The notes under the pieces are model-generated. The model saw only the letters and a program-made list of their open reading frames with translations, ran no database searches and had not been told where the DNA came from. From Fusobacteriaceae bacterium (GTDB taxonomy: Bacteria > Fusobacteriota > Fusobacteriia > Fusobacteriales > Fusobacteriaceae), in the NCBI GenBank assembly GCA_900764925.1, contig CAAFPW010000046.1:1-12447 (forward strand): DNA of 12,447 nucleotides, written 5' to 3'. Position 1 is the first letter of the stretch. Each line of letters begins with the position of its first letter. A program made the position numbers and the translations under genes. Shown piece after piece: positions 1-6,106 of the stretch.

Positions 1-60
1 AATATAATATTTAATTTAAAATTTTTTTATCATAGAAAGTATAAATTTACAGAAAAAATC

Positions 61-1239
61 TCATACTCTCAAATTGTTAGCTATTCTAGTAAGAGCCTCT
101 TCAAGAATAGATTTAGGACAGGCAAAATTTAATCTTATATATCCTTCACCTTCAGGACCAAACCAAGTTCCATAATCAATAGCTACTTTTGCTTTTTCTT
201 CAAAAAACTTCTCCATATTTTCACCATTTAATGAATCTTTTAGATTGATCCAAGCTAAATAAGTTCCTTCTGGAAGATAGTATTTAGCAGTTGGGATATT
301 TTTTTCTAAAAATTCCTTGATAAATTTTCTATTTTTATCAAGATAATCTATAACTTGCTCTAACCACTCTTCTCCATAAAGATAACCAGCTTTTACTCCC
401 TCAATACCAAAGGTATTAGGATTTTCTATTCTAACTTTTCCAAGAGAATTTTGATACTTTGTTTTTAATTCATTGTTTGGAATCAAAATTATAGAAGTCT
501 GTACTCCAGCTAGATTAAAAGTTTTACTAGGGGCAGTACAAACAAATAGGTTATTCCAATACTTTTCTCCTAAAGTTAAAAAAGAAGTAAAGCTATGTTC
601 CTTGAAAATCAGATCAGAGTGAATCTCATCAGATATAATAAGGACATTATATTTTAGACAGATATCACCTATTTTTTGAAGTTCCTCTTTTTTCCATACT
701 CTTCCAACTGGATTGTGTGGATTACAAAGGATAAATACTTTGATATTATTATCTACAATTTTTCTTTCAAAATCTTCAAAATCAATTGTATAATACCCAT
801 CATTGTTTATCAATGAACTTGTAATAATTTTTCTTCCGTTATTTTCAGGAATCAATTTAAAAGGTGGATACACAGGAGTTTGAATTAAAATATTTTCATC
901 CTCTTGAATAAAGTTTTGAACAATAAAACCTAAAGCTGGAGCAACTCCATTTGTATATACTATCCAATCTTTTTTTACATCACAGTTCTTTCTTTTTTTA
1001 TTCCAATCAATTATAGCTTGAAAATACTCATCATCTGGAGCAGTATATCCCAATACTCCATGATCAATAACTTTTCTCATAGCATCCAATATAGGTTGAG
1101 CAACTCTAAAATCCATATCAGCTACCCAAAGTGGAAGCAGATCAGTATGACCGTTGAAAGTTTCTTTATATAGTTTAGGATTCCACTTTTTAGAATTGAC
1201 CTTACTTCTGTCAATTATCTCATCAAAATTGTAGTTCAT
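61..1239 (-). CDS. MalY/PatB-family PLP-dependent C-S lyase (cystathionine beta-lyase / aminotransferase class I/II)
   Basis: This 392-residue protein is a fold-type I PLP enzyme of the MalY/PatB branch, which cleaves C-S bonds of cystathionine or cysteine to release homocysteine or sulfide, pyruvate and ammonia in the cytosol. The N-terminal LPLWVADMDF (35-44) is typical of this branch. Other visible motifs are CNPHNPVGR (172-180), SDEIHSDL with Asp204 facing the pyridine nitrogen, APSKTFNLAG with the likely PLP lysine Lys239, and YIRLNFACP with Arg369 for the substrate carboxylate. Length is normal for the family. The ATG is preceded by GGAGG (complement of 1251-1255) at an 11-nt distance, slightly long. 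It is the last visible gene of a minus-strand operon, 23 bp after the aldo/keto reductase. A role in maltose-regulator control, as for E. coli MalY, cannot be judged. A plain aminotransferase activity is the main alternative. Confidence 0.93.
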   Translation of the reverse strand: MNYNFDEIIDRSKVNSKKWNPKLYKETFNGHTDLLPLWVADMDFRVAQPILDAMRKVIDHGVLGYTAPDDEYFQAIIDWNKKRKNCDVKKDWIVYTNGVAPALGFIVQNFIQEDENILIQTPVYPPFKLIPENNGRKIITSSLINNDGYYTIDFEDFERKIVDNNIKVFILCNPHNPVGRVWKKEELQKIGDICLKYNVLIISDEIHSDLIFKEHSFTSFLTLGEKYWNNLFVCTAPSKTFNLAGVQTSIILIPNNELKTKYQNSLGKVRIENPNTFGIEGVKAGYLYGEEWLEQVIDYLDKNRKFIKEFLEKNIPTAKYYLPEGTYLAWINLKDSLNGENMEKFFEEKAKVAIDYGTWFGPEGEGYIRLNFACPKSILEEALTRIANNLRV

Positions 1240-1262
1240 AATTTATGTAACCTCCAGTATCT

Positions 1263-2108
1263 CTATTTTAGTTCTTCAAATCCATACTCCATTTCGTCTG
1301 GATGTGAACCTAATCTTTCATTTTTATTTAAACTATTTATTTGTGCCATCTCTTCTTGACTTAAGATAAAGTCTAACTCTCTATTCTCTTTTATTCTTGA
1401 AGGAGTAATAGATTTAGGAAGTGGCAATAACCAATTTTGAAGATGCCATCTTAAGATTATCTGTGCAGGAGATTTTCCATGAATTTTACCTATCTCTACA
1501 AGAACAGGATCTTCAACCTTTCCTTGAATCAAAGGACTCCATGACTCTACAATAATACCCTTACTTTCACAATATTTTCTCAAATCTTCTTGTTGGTTAT
1601 ATGGATGAATCTCTATTTGATTGACCATAGGCATAATAGTAGAGTGTTTTTCAAGCTCTTCTAAATGGTGTTTTTCAAAGTTACAAACCCCAATAGCTCT
1701 GACTTTTTTATTTTTATAGAGCTCTTCTAATGCTCTCCAAGTTTCAAAAGTTGTCTGCATATTTTTAGTGTTAGGCCAATGTATCAAGTAAAGATCAATA
1801 TATTCTAACCCAAGTCTATTTAAAGAACCTTCAAAAGCTTTTAATGTAGACTCATAACCTTGATCACTGTTCCAAACTTTAGTAGTGATGAAAAGATCTT
1901 CCCTTTTAACATTTGGAGTTCTTTCTAAAAATTCAGCTATTCCTCTTCCTACAAAAGACTCATTGTTATAGATTTTGGCTGCGTCAATATGACGGTATCC
2001 ACACTCTAAGGCATATCTTACACTTTTTCTACAAATATTTTCATCAGAAATCTTCCATGTTCCAAAAGCAATACTAGGAATGACTACTCCATTTATAAGT
2101 TTATACAT
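1263..2108 (-). CDS. Aldo/keto reductase (2,5-diketo-D-gluconate reductase-like, AKR5-type)
   Basis: This 281-residue cytosolic (alpha/beta)8-barrel enzyme should reduce aldehydes or ketones with NADPH. The catalytic tetrad is complete: Asp42 in HIDAAKIY, Tyr47, Lys77 in TTKVWN and His110 in LIHWP. The family signatures GYRHIDAA (37-44), GVCNF (140-144) and the NADP-binding PKSITPSRIKEN (231-242) are all present. Lys232 and Arg238 probably contact the 2'-phosphate, so NADPH is favoured over NADH. Length is typical of short bacterial AKRs related to YvgN and DkgA. The start is fixed by a GGGGGG ribosome site (complement of 2115-2120) 6 nt before the ATG. It is the middle gene of the Sir2-AKR-MalY operon, 22 bp after the sirtuin gene. 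The physiological substrate cannot be read from the sequence; methylglyoxal or other short aldehydes are guesses. Confidence 0.95.
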   Translation of the reverse strand: MYKLINGVVIPSIAFGTWKISDENICRKSVRYALECGYRHIDAAKIYNNESFVGRGIAEFLERTPNVKREDLFITTKVWNSDQGYESTLKAFEGSLNRLGLEYIDLYLIHWPNTKNMQTTFETWRALEELYKNKKVRAIGVCNFEKHHLEELEKHSTIMPMVNQIEIHPYNQQEDLRKYCESKGIIVESWSPLIQGKVEDPVLVEIGKIHGKSPAQIILRWHLQNWLLPLPKSITPSRIKENRELDFILSQEEMAQINSLNKNERLGSHPDEMEYGFEELK

Positions 2109-2130
2109 ATATATCCCCCCTTTTTATATT

Positions 2131-2850
2131 TTAGAAATGATAATTTAAAAGATTCATAACATCAGTCATCACTTTAGCAAATCTCTCTCTTATTATCAAG
2201 GTAGCTATTTCATCTCTGGATGTTGGAGTTTCATTTAAGATAACAAGGTTTTTTCCAGTGAAATACTCAATGTAATAAGCAGCTGGATATACAGTTAGAC
2301 TAGAACCAACAATAACTAGAGTATCAGCTTTTCCTATCTCTTTAATAGCTGAACTAGTGACTTCCTCATCTAACATCTCCCCATAGAGAGTAACTTGTGG
2401 TCTGACAATTCCACCACACTCACATTTAAAATCGTGAGAAGATTTTTTTCCACATTTCAAACAATACCATTTTTTTAAAGTTCCATGAAGCTCTAATACA
2501 TTTTTACTACCAGCTTCTTGATGAAGATTATCTATATTTTGTGTAATTACACTTTTTACTTTTCCTAACTCCTCTAATTTAGCTATGGCTAAATGCCCAG
2601 CATTTGGTTTTATATTATCTATTGATAACTTTTCAATAAGATATCTATTAAAAATATCTCTATGTGAAAAGAAAAAATCGTGGCTGAGAATCTCTTCAGG
2701 TTCATATCCCATAAACTCCCTTTGAGAGTAGAGTCCGTTCTTACCTCTAAAATCGGCTAGACCAGAATCTGTAGAAGCTCCAGCTCCAGTGAAGAAAACT
2801 ATATAGTTACTTTTTTTTATAATGTCAGCAAATTTTTCTATTGTATTCAT
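2131..2850 (-). CDS. NAD-dependent protein deacylase, Sir2 family
   Basis: This 239-residue sirtuin should remove acyl groups from protein lysines, consuming NAD and yielding nicotinamide and O-acetyl-ADP-ribose. The NAD-binding GAGAST (22-27) and ADFRG (32-36) are present, as are TQNIDNLH (103-110), the catalytic His122 in ELHGT, and GSSLTVYPA (182-190). Four structural zinc cysteines are C130, C133, C143 and C145, a CxxC-x9-CxC arrangement. The usual SGIPxFRG reads SGLADFRG here, a divergent form. The Tyr-x-x-Arg pair that marks desuccinylase-type sirtuins is not evident around residues 58-75, so deacetylase activity is the first guess. The ATG follows an AGGAGG site (complement of 2855-2860) at 4 nt. 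It is the first gene of a minus-strand operon. Symbols cobB, npdA and sir2 are all used for relatives, so none is assigned. Confidence 0.95.
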   Translation of the reverse strand: MNTIEKFADIIKKSNYIVFFTGAGASTDSGLADFRGKNGLYSQREFMGYEPEEILSHDFFFSHRDIFNRYLIEKLSIDNIKPNAGHLAIAKLEELGKVKSVITQNIDNLHQEAGSKNVLELHGTLKKWYCLKCGKKSSHDFKCECGGIVRPQVTLYGEMLDEEVTSSAIKEIGKADTLVIVGSSLTVYPAAYYIEYFTGKNLVILNETPTSRDEIATLIIRERFAKVMTDVMNLLNYHF

Positions 2851-2893
2851 AGCTCCTCCTAAAAAATTGTTACTAATATCCCTTCTTTCTATT

Positions 2894-2924
2894 ATTATAC
2901 TATATTTTTTTTATTTTGTGTAAA
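2894..2924 (-). promoter_or_regulatory. Probable sigma-70-type promoter of the sir2-AKR-malY operon
   Basis: On the minus strand a perfect TATAAT (complement of 2894-2899) lies about 44 bp before the sirtuin start codon. TTTACA (complement of 2919-2924) sits 19 bp further upstream; a one-base shift gives TTACAC with an 18-bp spacer. The spacer is longer than the ideal 17, so the -35 assignment is tentative, but the -10 is strong. The promoter is divergent from that of the lipoprotein gene. Confidence 0.5.
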
Positions 2925-2986
2925 ATAATTACTGATAAAATGGGGGATGCTGTAATTTTTTATATGCAAATTATTAAAAAGTGTAG

Positions 2987-2992
2987 TATAAT
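2987..2992 (+). promoter_or_regulatory. Probable -10 element for the META-domain lipoprotein gene
   Basis: A perfect TATAAT lies 47 bp before the chosen ATG at 3040. No clear -35 match stands at the expected place (about 2963-2969). Transcription would start near 2999, at the beginning of a tandem GATACTAG octamer. The element is called from the hexamer and its position alone. Confidence 0.4.
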
Positions 2993-2999
2993 TTATATA

Positions 3000-3015
3000 G
3001 ATACTAGGATACTAG
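3000..3015 (+). repeat. Tandem direct repeat of GATACTAG (2 x 8 bp)
   Basis: The octamer GATACTAG occurs at 3000-3007 and again at 3008-3015 with no spacer. It lies at the predicted transcription start of the lipoprotein gene, 10 bp upstream of its ribosome binding site. Position would suit a direct-repeat operator or an RNA-level element, but two copies of 8 bp in AT-rich DNA could be chance. Confidence 0.5.
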
Positions 3016-3039
3016 ATTTTAAAGTAAGGAGTGATTAAT

Positions 3040-3456
3040 ATGAAAAAGACATTGATATTTGTTACAGTCATATTAGCTATGATAGGGTGTACTAATTTAC
3101 AAAGTTCAAAACAAAATTATCCACAATATGTAAATAGTATAATAGAGATTTCAAATAAAGAGTATGAATTGATAAATATTTTTTCTAATCAAGGCTTAAC
3201 TCTAGGTTTTGATGAACAAGGAAGAATTTTTGGTTACTCTGGATTAAATAGATTTTTTGGAAAAGTACAGATAAAAAATGGAGTAATGGAAGTTGAGGCA
3301 TTGGCATCTACTAGAATGGGTGGATCAAGAGAAGCGTTGATAAGAGAGGATCAATATCTTTCATTATTAAAAAGTATGACTAAAGTTGAACAAAAAAATG
3401 GAGAGTTAGTTCTATCTAATGAAAAGGGAGAACAACTTATATTTATAACAAAATAG
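3040..3456 (+). CDS. Small META-domain (HslJ-like) lipoprotein
   Basis: The 138-residue protein begins with a basic MKK, a hydrophobic stretch and a lipobox-like Met-Ile-Gly-Cys with Cys17 as the likely lipidated residue, so it should be anchored in a membrane facing the periplasm. Met at the -3 position is less usual than Leu. The remainder is a META/HslJ-type domain, about residues 35-135. It shows the family's GYSGLNRFFG (65-74) and LASTRMGG (88-95), which correspond to the usual G-x-GCNR-x-x-G and ASTxMAC motifs; the cysteines often seen there are absent. META proteins have been linked to heat-shock or antibiotic tolerance, but the biochemical role is unknown. I chose ATG 3040 over the upstream GTG at 3031 because AAGGAG at 3026-3031 stands 8 nt before the ATG and overlaps the GTG. 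The HD hydrolase gene follows after 16 bp. Confidence 0.85.
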   Translation: MKKTLIFVTVILAMIGCTNLQSSKQNYPQYVNSIIEISNKEYELINIFSNQGLTLGFDEQGRIFGYSGLNRFFGKVQIKNGVMEVEALASTRMGGSREALIREDQYLSLLKSMTKVEQKNGELVLSNEKGEQLIFITK

Positions 3457-3472
3457 AGTTAAAGGGGAAGTT

Positions 3473-4063
3473 ATGAAAAAGCTACAAGAACAGATAAAGT
3501 TTTTAATGGAGATTGATAAAGTAAAGGGAATACTTAGACAATCTGTTATATTAGGAGATGTAAATAGAAGAGAGAATGATGCTGAACACAGTTGGCATAT
3601 GGCACTTTGTGCTCTTACATTAAAAGAGTATGTAGAGTTTGAAAATATAAATATTGAGAAAGTATTAAAAATGATATTGCTACATGATATCGTTGAGGTG
3701 TATTCAGATGACACACCAGCTTTTAGTTCATATAATAAAGAGGAGAAATTTCAAAAAGAGTTGTTAGCAGCTAAAAAGATATTTGGTATACTTCCAGAAG
3801 AACAGTATATGGAATTTTTTAAACTTTGGCTAGAGTTTGAAAACATGGAAACTGAGGATGCAAAATTTGCCAATGTATTTGATAGATTTCAGGGATTTAT
3901 ACAAAATTTATCTTCTGATGGTCATACATGGAAGAAGTGGGAAGTTACAAAAGAGATGGTTTTAAAAAGATTGGATCCTTTAATAAAATATGCACCTAAA
4001 ATCTTTGAAGATTTTATACAACCTGAAATTGAAAAATATATAGCAAGAGGTATAATAAAATAG
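3473..4063 (+). CDS. HD-domain phosphohydrolase (HDDC2/YfbR-like, HD_3 family)
   Basis: This 196-residue helical protein carries a complete HD metal site: His39 in NDAEHSWHM, His71-Asp72 in LLHDIVEVYSDDTPA, and a distal Asp137 in NVFDRFQGF. Glu75 and Asp80 follow the HD pair as in YfbR-type 5'-deoxynucleotidases and human HDDC2, which remove phosphate from dNMPs using a divalent metal. The N-terminal pattern (LMEIDKVKGILRQ, residues 11-23, then R-x-E-N-D-A-E-H) is the usual opening of this family. Length matches the family. The start is supported by GGGGAAG at 3464-3470 close before the ATG at 3473. It is very likely co-transcribed with the lipoprotein gene 16 bp upstream. Substrate is inferred from family only; other nucleoside monophosphates are possible. 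Confidence 0.88.
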   Translation: MKKLQEQIKFLMEIDKVKGILRQSVILGDVNRRENDAEHSWHMALCALTLKEYVEFENINIEKVLKMILLHDIVEVYSDDTPAFSSYNKEEKFQKELLAAKKIFGILPEEQYMEFFKLWLEFENMETEDAKFANVFDRFQGFIQNLSSDGHTWKKWEVTKEMVLKRLDPLIKYAPKIFEDFIQPEIEKYIARGIIK

Positions 4064-4068
4064 CATAC

Positions 4069-4097
4069 TTGCAAAGTGATAAAAATTATCATATAAT
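4069..4097 (+). promoter_or_regulatory. Promoter TTGCAA-17-TATAAT for the coiled-coil gene and coaBC
   Basis: TTGCAA at 4069-4074 and TATAAT at 4092-4097 are separated by exactly 17 bp, close to the sigma-70 consensus. The -10 is 32 bp before the start codon of the coiled-coil gene. The spacer is nearly filled by an inverted repeat described as a Fur-type box, so control by a repressor is likely. Confidence 0.72.
4077..4091 (+). promoter_or_regulatory. Fur-type operator candidate inside the promoter spacer
   Basis: TGATAAAAATTATCA is an inverted repeat with 6-bp arms and a 3-bp centre. Compared with the 7-1-7 Fur box TGATAATnATTATCA, it matches 13 of 14 specified bases. It lies between the -35 and -10 elements, a classical repressor position. 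A PerR or Zur box would differ more (TTATAAT or TCGTAAT arms). AT-rich background raises the chance of accidental palindromes, but the terminal TGA/TCA and the placement argue for a real site. Confidence 0.5.
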
Positions 4098-4129
4098 TAT
4101 AAAAAACAAAGTTTTTTTGGAGGGGTTTT

Positions 4130-4828
4130 ATGGGATTATTTTCTACTTTATTTAGTAAAAAACATATTGAGTTAGAAGAGAAATTAAATAAAAAAATTGA
4201 GGAATTGGAAGAAGTAATCAAGAGAAAAGATAAAGAGATCTCCGATTTAATAAATGAACTAGATAGATTGAATCAAAGTGTAAATACTAATATAAACAAC
4301 AAGCAATTGGAATTAATTGAAAAAAATATAAAGGATACAAAGGAAGAAAATAATAGATTGAGACAAGTTATAGGGGAGTATAATCTATCATCAAAAAAGG
4401 AGAAGTATTACTATAAGGTCGATGTAGAAAAGTTTTTTTCAGCAGCAAAATATAAAGAGTTGGTTGCAGCAATAACAGAGTTAGGAATTGCATATATCCA
4501 AGATATGAGCTTAGAAACTTTTGAAAAGATATCTCCAGATGTAAAAAATTATGAAGAGGGAAAATTAAAATTTCAAAAATTTATGACTAAAGAGTTTATT
4601 GAGTGGGAGGTTGTTACTTATCTCAATAAGGGAGAGAGAGTTTCAAAGTTATATAGTAAGAGCAGAAAACTTATGAATATATTTGCTGAAAACGATATAG
4701 AGTTTATGGAAGATTTAATGAGATATGATTTTTCTAAATTGACAGAGTTGGGATTTAAAGAGAGTCAAATTGAAGAGTTTATAGCAAAAAGAGATGAATA
4801 TTATCAAGAGAGAAGAGTTGTAAAATAA
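4130..4828 (+). CDS. Coiled-coil protein of unknown function with duplicated C-terminal helical motif
   Basis: I do not recognise this 232-residue protein. A short amphipathic MGLFSTLFSKK start is followed by a highly charged heptad-like coiled coil (about 12-85), then a helical domain. That domain has two similar 16-residue units: GIAYIQDMSLETFEKI (119-134) and DIEFMEDLMRYDFSKL (189-204). The second continues into LGFKESQIEEFI (207-218), which looks like a helix-hairpin-helix or SAM-like fold. There is no signal peptide or full membrane segment, though the N-terminus could touch the membrane. The start is well supported by GGAGG at 4119-4123 with a 6-nt spacing. The stop is 10 bp before coaBC, and the two genes probably form one transcript under the Fur-box promoter. 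No enzymatic motif is visible; a scaffolding or nucleic-acid role is conceivable. Confidence 0.8.
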   Translation: MGLFSTLFSKKHIELEEKLNKKIEELEEVIKRKDKEISDLINELDRLNQSVNTNINNKQLELIEKNIKDTKEENNRLRQVIGEYNLSSKKEKYYYKVDVEKFFSAAKYKELVAAITELGIAYIQDMSLETFEKISPDVKNYEEGKLKFQKFMTKEFIEWEVVTYLNKGERVSKLYSKSRKLMNIFAENDIEFMEDLMRYDFSKLTELGFKESQIEEFIAKRDEYYQERRVVK

Positions 4829-4838
4829 AGGAGCAAAG

Positions 4839-6008
4839 ATGAAAAATATACTTATAGGTGTTACAGGAGGGATAGCAGCATATAAATCAGCTAATATTAT
4901 CTCTAAATTAAAAAAGAAAGGTTACAATGTAAAAGTAATTATGACAGAGAGTGCAACTAAGATAATTACACCACTTACATTGGAAACACTATCGAGAAAT
5001 AGAGTCTATGTGGATATGTGGGATAAGACACCTCATTTTGAAGTGGAGCACATATCTTTAGCTGAATGGGCAGATGTTGTTTTAGTAGCTCCAGCAACTT
5101 ATAACATAGTTGGAAAAGTAGCCAATGGAATAGCAGATGATATGCTTTCCACAGTTATATCAGCTTGTAAAAAGCCGATATATTTTGCTTTGGCTATGAA
5201 TGTAAATATGTATGAAAATCCAATCTTAAAAGAGAATATAGAAAAATTAAAAAGATATGGATATAAATTTATTGAAGCTGATGAGGGATTTTTAGCTTGT
5301 AATGTGAATGCTAAAGGTAGATTAAAAGATGAAGATGAGATTGTAGAGATTTTAGAAAAAGAAAATCAGGAGATAGAAAAGACTCTATTGAATCAAAAAA
5401 TTCTAATAACTGCTGGAAGAACAGAGGAAGCTATTGATCCTGTGAGATATCTATCAAATAGATCAAGTGGACAGATGGGATACTCCTTAGCAGCTGCAGG
5501 TGTTAAACTTGGTGCTGAAGTAATACTGATATCAGGACCAACTAATTTACCTAGACCTGAGGGATTAAAAGAGTATGTACAGGTAAGAAGTGCTCAAGAG
5601 ATGTACGATGAGTGTATGAAAAGATTTCCTATGGTGGATGGAGCGATAGCTTGTGCTGCAGTAGCTGACTATAAACCTAAATACTATTCAAATGAGAAGA
5701 TTAAGAAAAAAGATGGAGAGCTTACAATAGTTTTAGATAGAAATCCTGATATCTTATTTGAAATGGGAAAAAATAAAGAGAAACAATTTTTAATAGGATT
5801 TGCTGCTGAAACAGAAAATCTTTTAGAGAACGCTTTAGGAAAATTAAAAAGAAAAAATCTGGATATGATAGTGGCTAATGATGCAAGTAATATGCAAAAA
5901 AAGACAAACGAGATCTATATAATAAAAAAAGATGAGAGCATAAAAAATATTCCAGAAAAGAGTAAAGAGGAGTTAGCTTTTGATATTTTAAAAGAGATTA
6001 AAATTTAA
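4839..6008 (+). CDS. coaBC: Bifunctional phosphopantothenoylcysteine decarboxylase / phosphopantothenate-cysteine ligase
   Basis: This 389-residue flavoprotein performs two steps of coenzyme A synthesis. CoaB joins 4'-phosphopantothenate to cysteine with CTP, and CoaC decarboxylates the product to 4'-phosphopantetheine using FMN. The CoaC half (about 1-180) shows GGIAAYK (10-16), active-site His71 in EHISLAEWAD, the FMN-binding PATYNIVGKVANGIADD (85-101), AMNVNMYENP (119-128) and the Cys154 flap FLACNVNAKGRL. The CoaB half shows TAGRTEEAIDPVRYLSNRSSG (191-211), AAVADY (273-278), Lys289, NPDIL (302-306), GFAAET (320-325) and VANDAS (345-350). The usual PxMN motif of CoaC reads LAMN, with Leu118 in the proline position and Asn121 kept. 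AGGAG before the ATG and a 10-bp gap place it in an operon with the coiled-coil gene. A hairpin with T run follows 52 bp after the stop. Confidence 0.97.
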   Translation: MKNILIGVTGGIAAYKSANIISKLKKKGYNVKVIMTESATKIITPLTLETLSRNRVYVDMWDKTPHFEVEHISLAEWADVVLVAPATYNIVGKVANGIADDMLSTVISACKKPIYFALAMNVNMYENPILKENIEKLKRYGYKFIEADEGFLACNVNAKGRLKDEDEIVEILEKENQEIEKTLLNQKILITAGRTEEAIDPVRYLSNRSSGQMGYSLAAAGVKLGAEVILISGPTNLPRPEGLKEYVQVRSAQEMYDECMKRFPMVDGAIACAAVADYKPKYYSNEKIKKKDGELTIVLDRNPDILFEMGKNKEKQFLIGFAAETENLLENALGKLKRKNLDMIVANDASNMQKKTNEIYIIKKDESIKNIPEKSKEELAFDILKEIKI

Positions 6009-6014
6009 AAGCAG

Positions 6015-6043
6015 TTGAATTCATACCAAATATATGATAAAAT
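6015..6043 (+). promoter_or_regulatory. Extended -10 promoter for the ParA/ParB-like cassette
   Basis: TTGAAT at 6015-6020 and TAAAAT at 6038-6043 are 17 bp apart, and a TG at 6035-6036 one base before the -10 makes an extended -10 element. Transcription would begin near 6050, about 11 bp before the palindrome at 6061. It therefore lies between coaBC and the terminator-like hairpin. Confidence 0.5.
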
Positions 6044-6060
6044 AGACATACTACAAACTG

Positions 6061-6091
6061 ACTAAGTCGCATGCATGCGACTTAGTTTTTT
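6061..6091 (+). terminator. 26-bp perfect palindrome followed by T run (terminator / attenuator / operator candidate)
   Basis: Bases 6061-6086 form a perfect two-fold palindrome: the 13-base left arm ACTAAGTCGCATG is exactly mirrored, with no central spacer. Six Ts (6086-6091) follow on the plus strand only. As RNA it would fold into a GC-containing stem with a small ATGCAT-derived loop, so it can end coaBC transcripts. It lies downstream of the predicted promoter and ends 7 bp before the ribosome site (AAGGAG, 6094-6099) of the ParA-like gene. It could therefore also attenuate that gene, or act as a DNA site for the ParA or ParB-like protein. Confidence 0.75.
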
Positions 6092-6106
6092 ATAAGGAGT
6101 TGCAAA

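Noticed and set aside
1..60. AT-rich stretch after the malY stop as a terminator
   Set aside because: Read on the minus strand it has T runs but no convincing stem.
2927..2957. Inverted repeat AATTAC ... GTAATT in the divergent region
   Set aside because: Arms are only 6 bp with a 19-bp gap in AT-rich DNA, which is compatible with chance.
3031..3039. GTG start extending the lipoprotein by three residues
   Set aside because: The GTG overlaps the AAGGAG ribosome site, and the ATG at 3040 has proper spacing and gives a normal signal peptide.
3412..3714. Minus-strand open frame of 100 codons
   Set aside because: It lies antisense to the lipoprotein end and the HD hydrolase, is rich in Ser/Phe/Ile as expected from reversed AT-rich coding DNA, and overlaps well-supported genes.
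3922..4221. Minus-strand open frame of 99 codons crossing the 4064-4129 promoter region
   Set aside because: It spans two real plus-strand genes and their promoter, and its composition is that of a reversed frame.
6061..6086. Palindrome as a canonical parS site
   Set aside because: It lacks the TGTTNCACGTGNAACA core, so a Spo0J-type centromere is not supported, though a different site type remains possible.
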